A stretch of DNA of 64,000 bases from an uncultured Holophagaceae bacterium (lineage in GTDB: Bacteria > Acidobacteriota > Holophagae > Holophagales > Holophagaceae), in assembly GCA_903913215.1 (NCBI GenBank), contig CAIWKE010000036.1, forward strand, positions 1-64,000, in the 5' to 3' direction. Each line of letters opens with the position of its first letter. The first letter of the stretch is position 1. Below are positions 63,110-64,000 of the stretch, one piece after another. The notes beneath the pieces were generated by a model. The model had not been told where the DNA came from. It saw nothing but the letters and a program-made list of their open reading frames with translations, and did no database searches. The position numbers were made by a program, and so were the translations under genes.

Positions 63110-64000
63110 ATGCTCGACAAGGCGGTTGTTCTGAAACTCCAAGAATTGGTCGGCAAAGAAAACGTGCTCACGAGCAAGGTTGAGATGCTCGCGTACAGCT
63201 ATGACGCCACCGCGGACATGCCTCGCCAGATGCCCGACGTGGTCGTCATGCCCACGAGCAGCGCGATGGTCCAGCAGGTTGTGGACCTCGCCCGGGCCAA
63301 GCACCTCGCCATCTATCCCCGTGGCGCTGGATCCAACCTGAGCGGCGGCACCATCCCCTACAAGAAGGGCATCGTCCTGTCCTTCCAGCGCATGAACCAG
63401 ATTCTCGAGATCGACCCGGCCAACCTCACGGCCACCGTGCAGCCCGGCGTCGTCATCGCGGCCCTGAACGCCGCCATCGCCAAGCACGGGCTCATCTATC
63501 CCCCGGACCCGGGCACCGTGGCCACGGCCACCATGGGGGGCTCCGCCGCGGAAAACTCCGGCGGGCTGCGGGGCCTCAAGTACGGCGTGACGAAGAACTA
63601 CATCATGGGCATGGAAGTGGTACTGGCCAACGGCAACAAGGTCCGCTTCGGCGGCAAGACCGTGAAGAACGTCACGGCCTATGACTTCTCGAACCTCTTC
63701 GTGGGCTCGGAAGGGACCCTGGGCATCACCACTGAACTGACCTGCAAGCTGATCCCCGCGCCCCGGTTCCGCCGGACCATGATGGGGATTTTCAGCACCA
63801 TCGAAGATGCGGGCAACGCGGTGGCCGGCATCATCGCGGCCCATGTCATCCCCGCGACCCTCGAGATCATGGACAACATGACCATCCGCACCGTGGAGGC
63901 CTTTGCGAACATCGGTCTGCCGGTGGAGGCCAAGGCACTGCTGCTCTGTGAGGTGGATGGGATGTCCCAGGATCTGGTCGATACCGAGGCCGAGGCGGTC
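63110..64000 (+). CDS. glcD: Glycolate/D-lactate oxidase subunit GlcD (FAD-linked), 3' end outside window
   Basis: 297 codons visible from ATG 63110 (GGGAGA upstream), running off the window. FAD-binding PCMH domain: YPRGAGSNLSGGTIPYKKG, IYPPDPGTVATATMGGSAAEN, GGLRGLKYGVTKNYIMGMEV and SNLFVGSEGTLGI. Matches GlcD and related D-lactate dehydrogenases of about 460-490 residues. glcE and glcF may follow outside the window. Oxidises glycolate to glyoxylate, supplying malate synthase. Confidence 0.92.
   Translation, partial: MLDKAVVLKLQELVGKENVLTSKVEMLAYSYDATADMPRQMPDVVVMPTSSAMVQQVVDLARAKHLAIYPRGAGSNLSGGTIPYKKGIVLSFQRMNQILEIDPANLTATVQPGVVIAALNAAIAKHGLIYPPDPGTVATATMGGSAAENSGGLRGLKYGVTKNYIMGMEVVLANGNKVRFGGKTVKNVTAYDFSNLFVGSEGTLGITTELTCKLIPAPRFRRTMMGIFSTIEDAGNAVAGIIAAHVIPATLEIMDNMTIRTVEAFANIGLPVEAKALLLCEVDGMSQDLVDTEAEAV

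Noticed and set aside
62880-63110. 76-codon ORF before glcD
   Set aside because: No good ribosome site, non-ATG start, composition unlike neighbours, and it overlaps the probable regulatory region.

Overview
The window is GC-rich, gene-dense bacterial chromosome with no rRNA, tRNA, phage, insertion sequence or CRISPR array. An 11-gene complex I cluster without nuoEFG, a 2-oxoacid:ferredoxin oxidoreductase, PilZ and pilus/type II secretion genes, a secreted Cache protein and a glycolate/lactate locus together suggest a Gram-negative respiratory chemoheterotroph. A Holophagae-type acidobacterium (Geothrix/Holophaga-like) fits best, but this is inference from gene content; no phylogenetic marker was tested.

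Layout. 1-4.5 kb: a stop-interrupted peptide-binding-protein remnant, an ABC exporter, a PilZ protein and a GspE/PilB-type ATPase gene broken by one in-frame TAA. 4.7-15.6 kb: nuoABCDHIJKLMN. 15.7-17.5 kb: the membrane sector of ATP synthase only (atpZ/I-like, atpI, atpB, atpE). 17.6-20.3 kb: an uncharacterised protein, a STAS antagonist and a receiver-PP2C phosphatase (partner switching). 20.3-27.3 kb, minus strand: a five-gene glycosyltransferase operon, then a DUF1573 protein and a DMT transporter. 27.4-32.4 kb: an NtrC-type regulator, a pseudopilin, then DUF177-rpmF-plsX-fabD. 32.5-37.3 kb: Cache protein, korAB, ferritin-like protein, esterase. 37.4-42.2 kb, minus strand: marR-tolC-emrA-emrB tripartite efflux. 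42.3-47.3 kb: SdpR/SdpI-like pair, hydrolase, fabG and a membrane PP2C phosphatase. 47.5-54.4 kb, minus strand: xseA, a hybrid sensor kinase, a Ser/Thr kinase with TPRs. 54.5-64 kb: a chemoreceptor, then lactate/glycolate permease, glycerate kinase, SDR, malate synthase, FCD regulator and the start of glcD.

How the genes work together. Complex I without its NADH-input module beside the proton channel of ATP synthase gives an energy-conserving block; KorAB elsewhere in the window could supply reduced ferredoxin. The last 8 kb reads as glycolate/lactate uptake (lctP), oxidation to glyoxylate (glcD), condensation with acetyl-CoA (malate synthase) or flow through glycerate (SDR, glycerate kinase), under an FCD repressor whose likely operator, a 17-bp palindrome, lies upstream of glcD; a shorter match lies upstream of lctP.

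The least explained signal is in the gaps. At least three families of imperfect palindromes recur between genes: (1) arms built from an about 8-nt unit of the type CCAAGRCA, (2) arms built from CATCCCCGTC-like units ending CCCCGGC, and (3) a GAGGAACGG hairpin. Arm sequence differs between loci, yet the two arms at one locus stay complementary.
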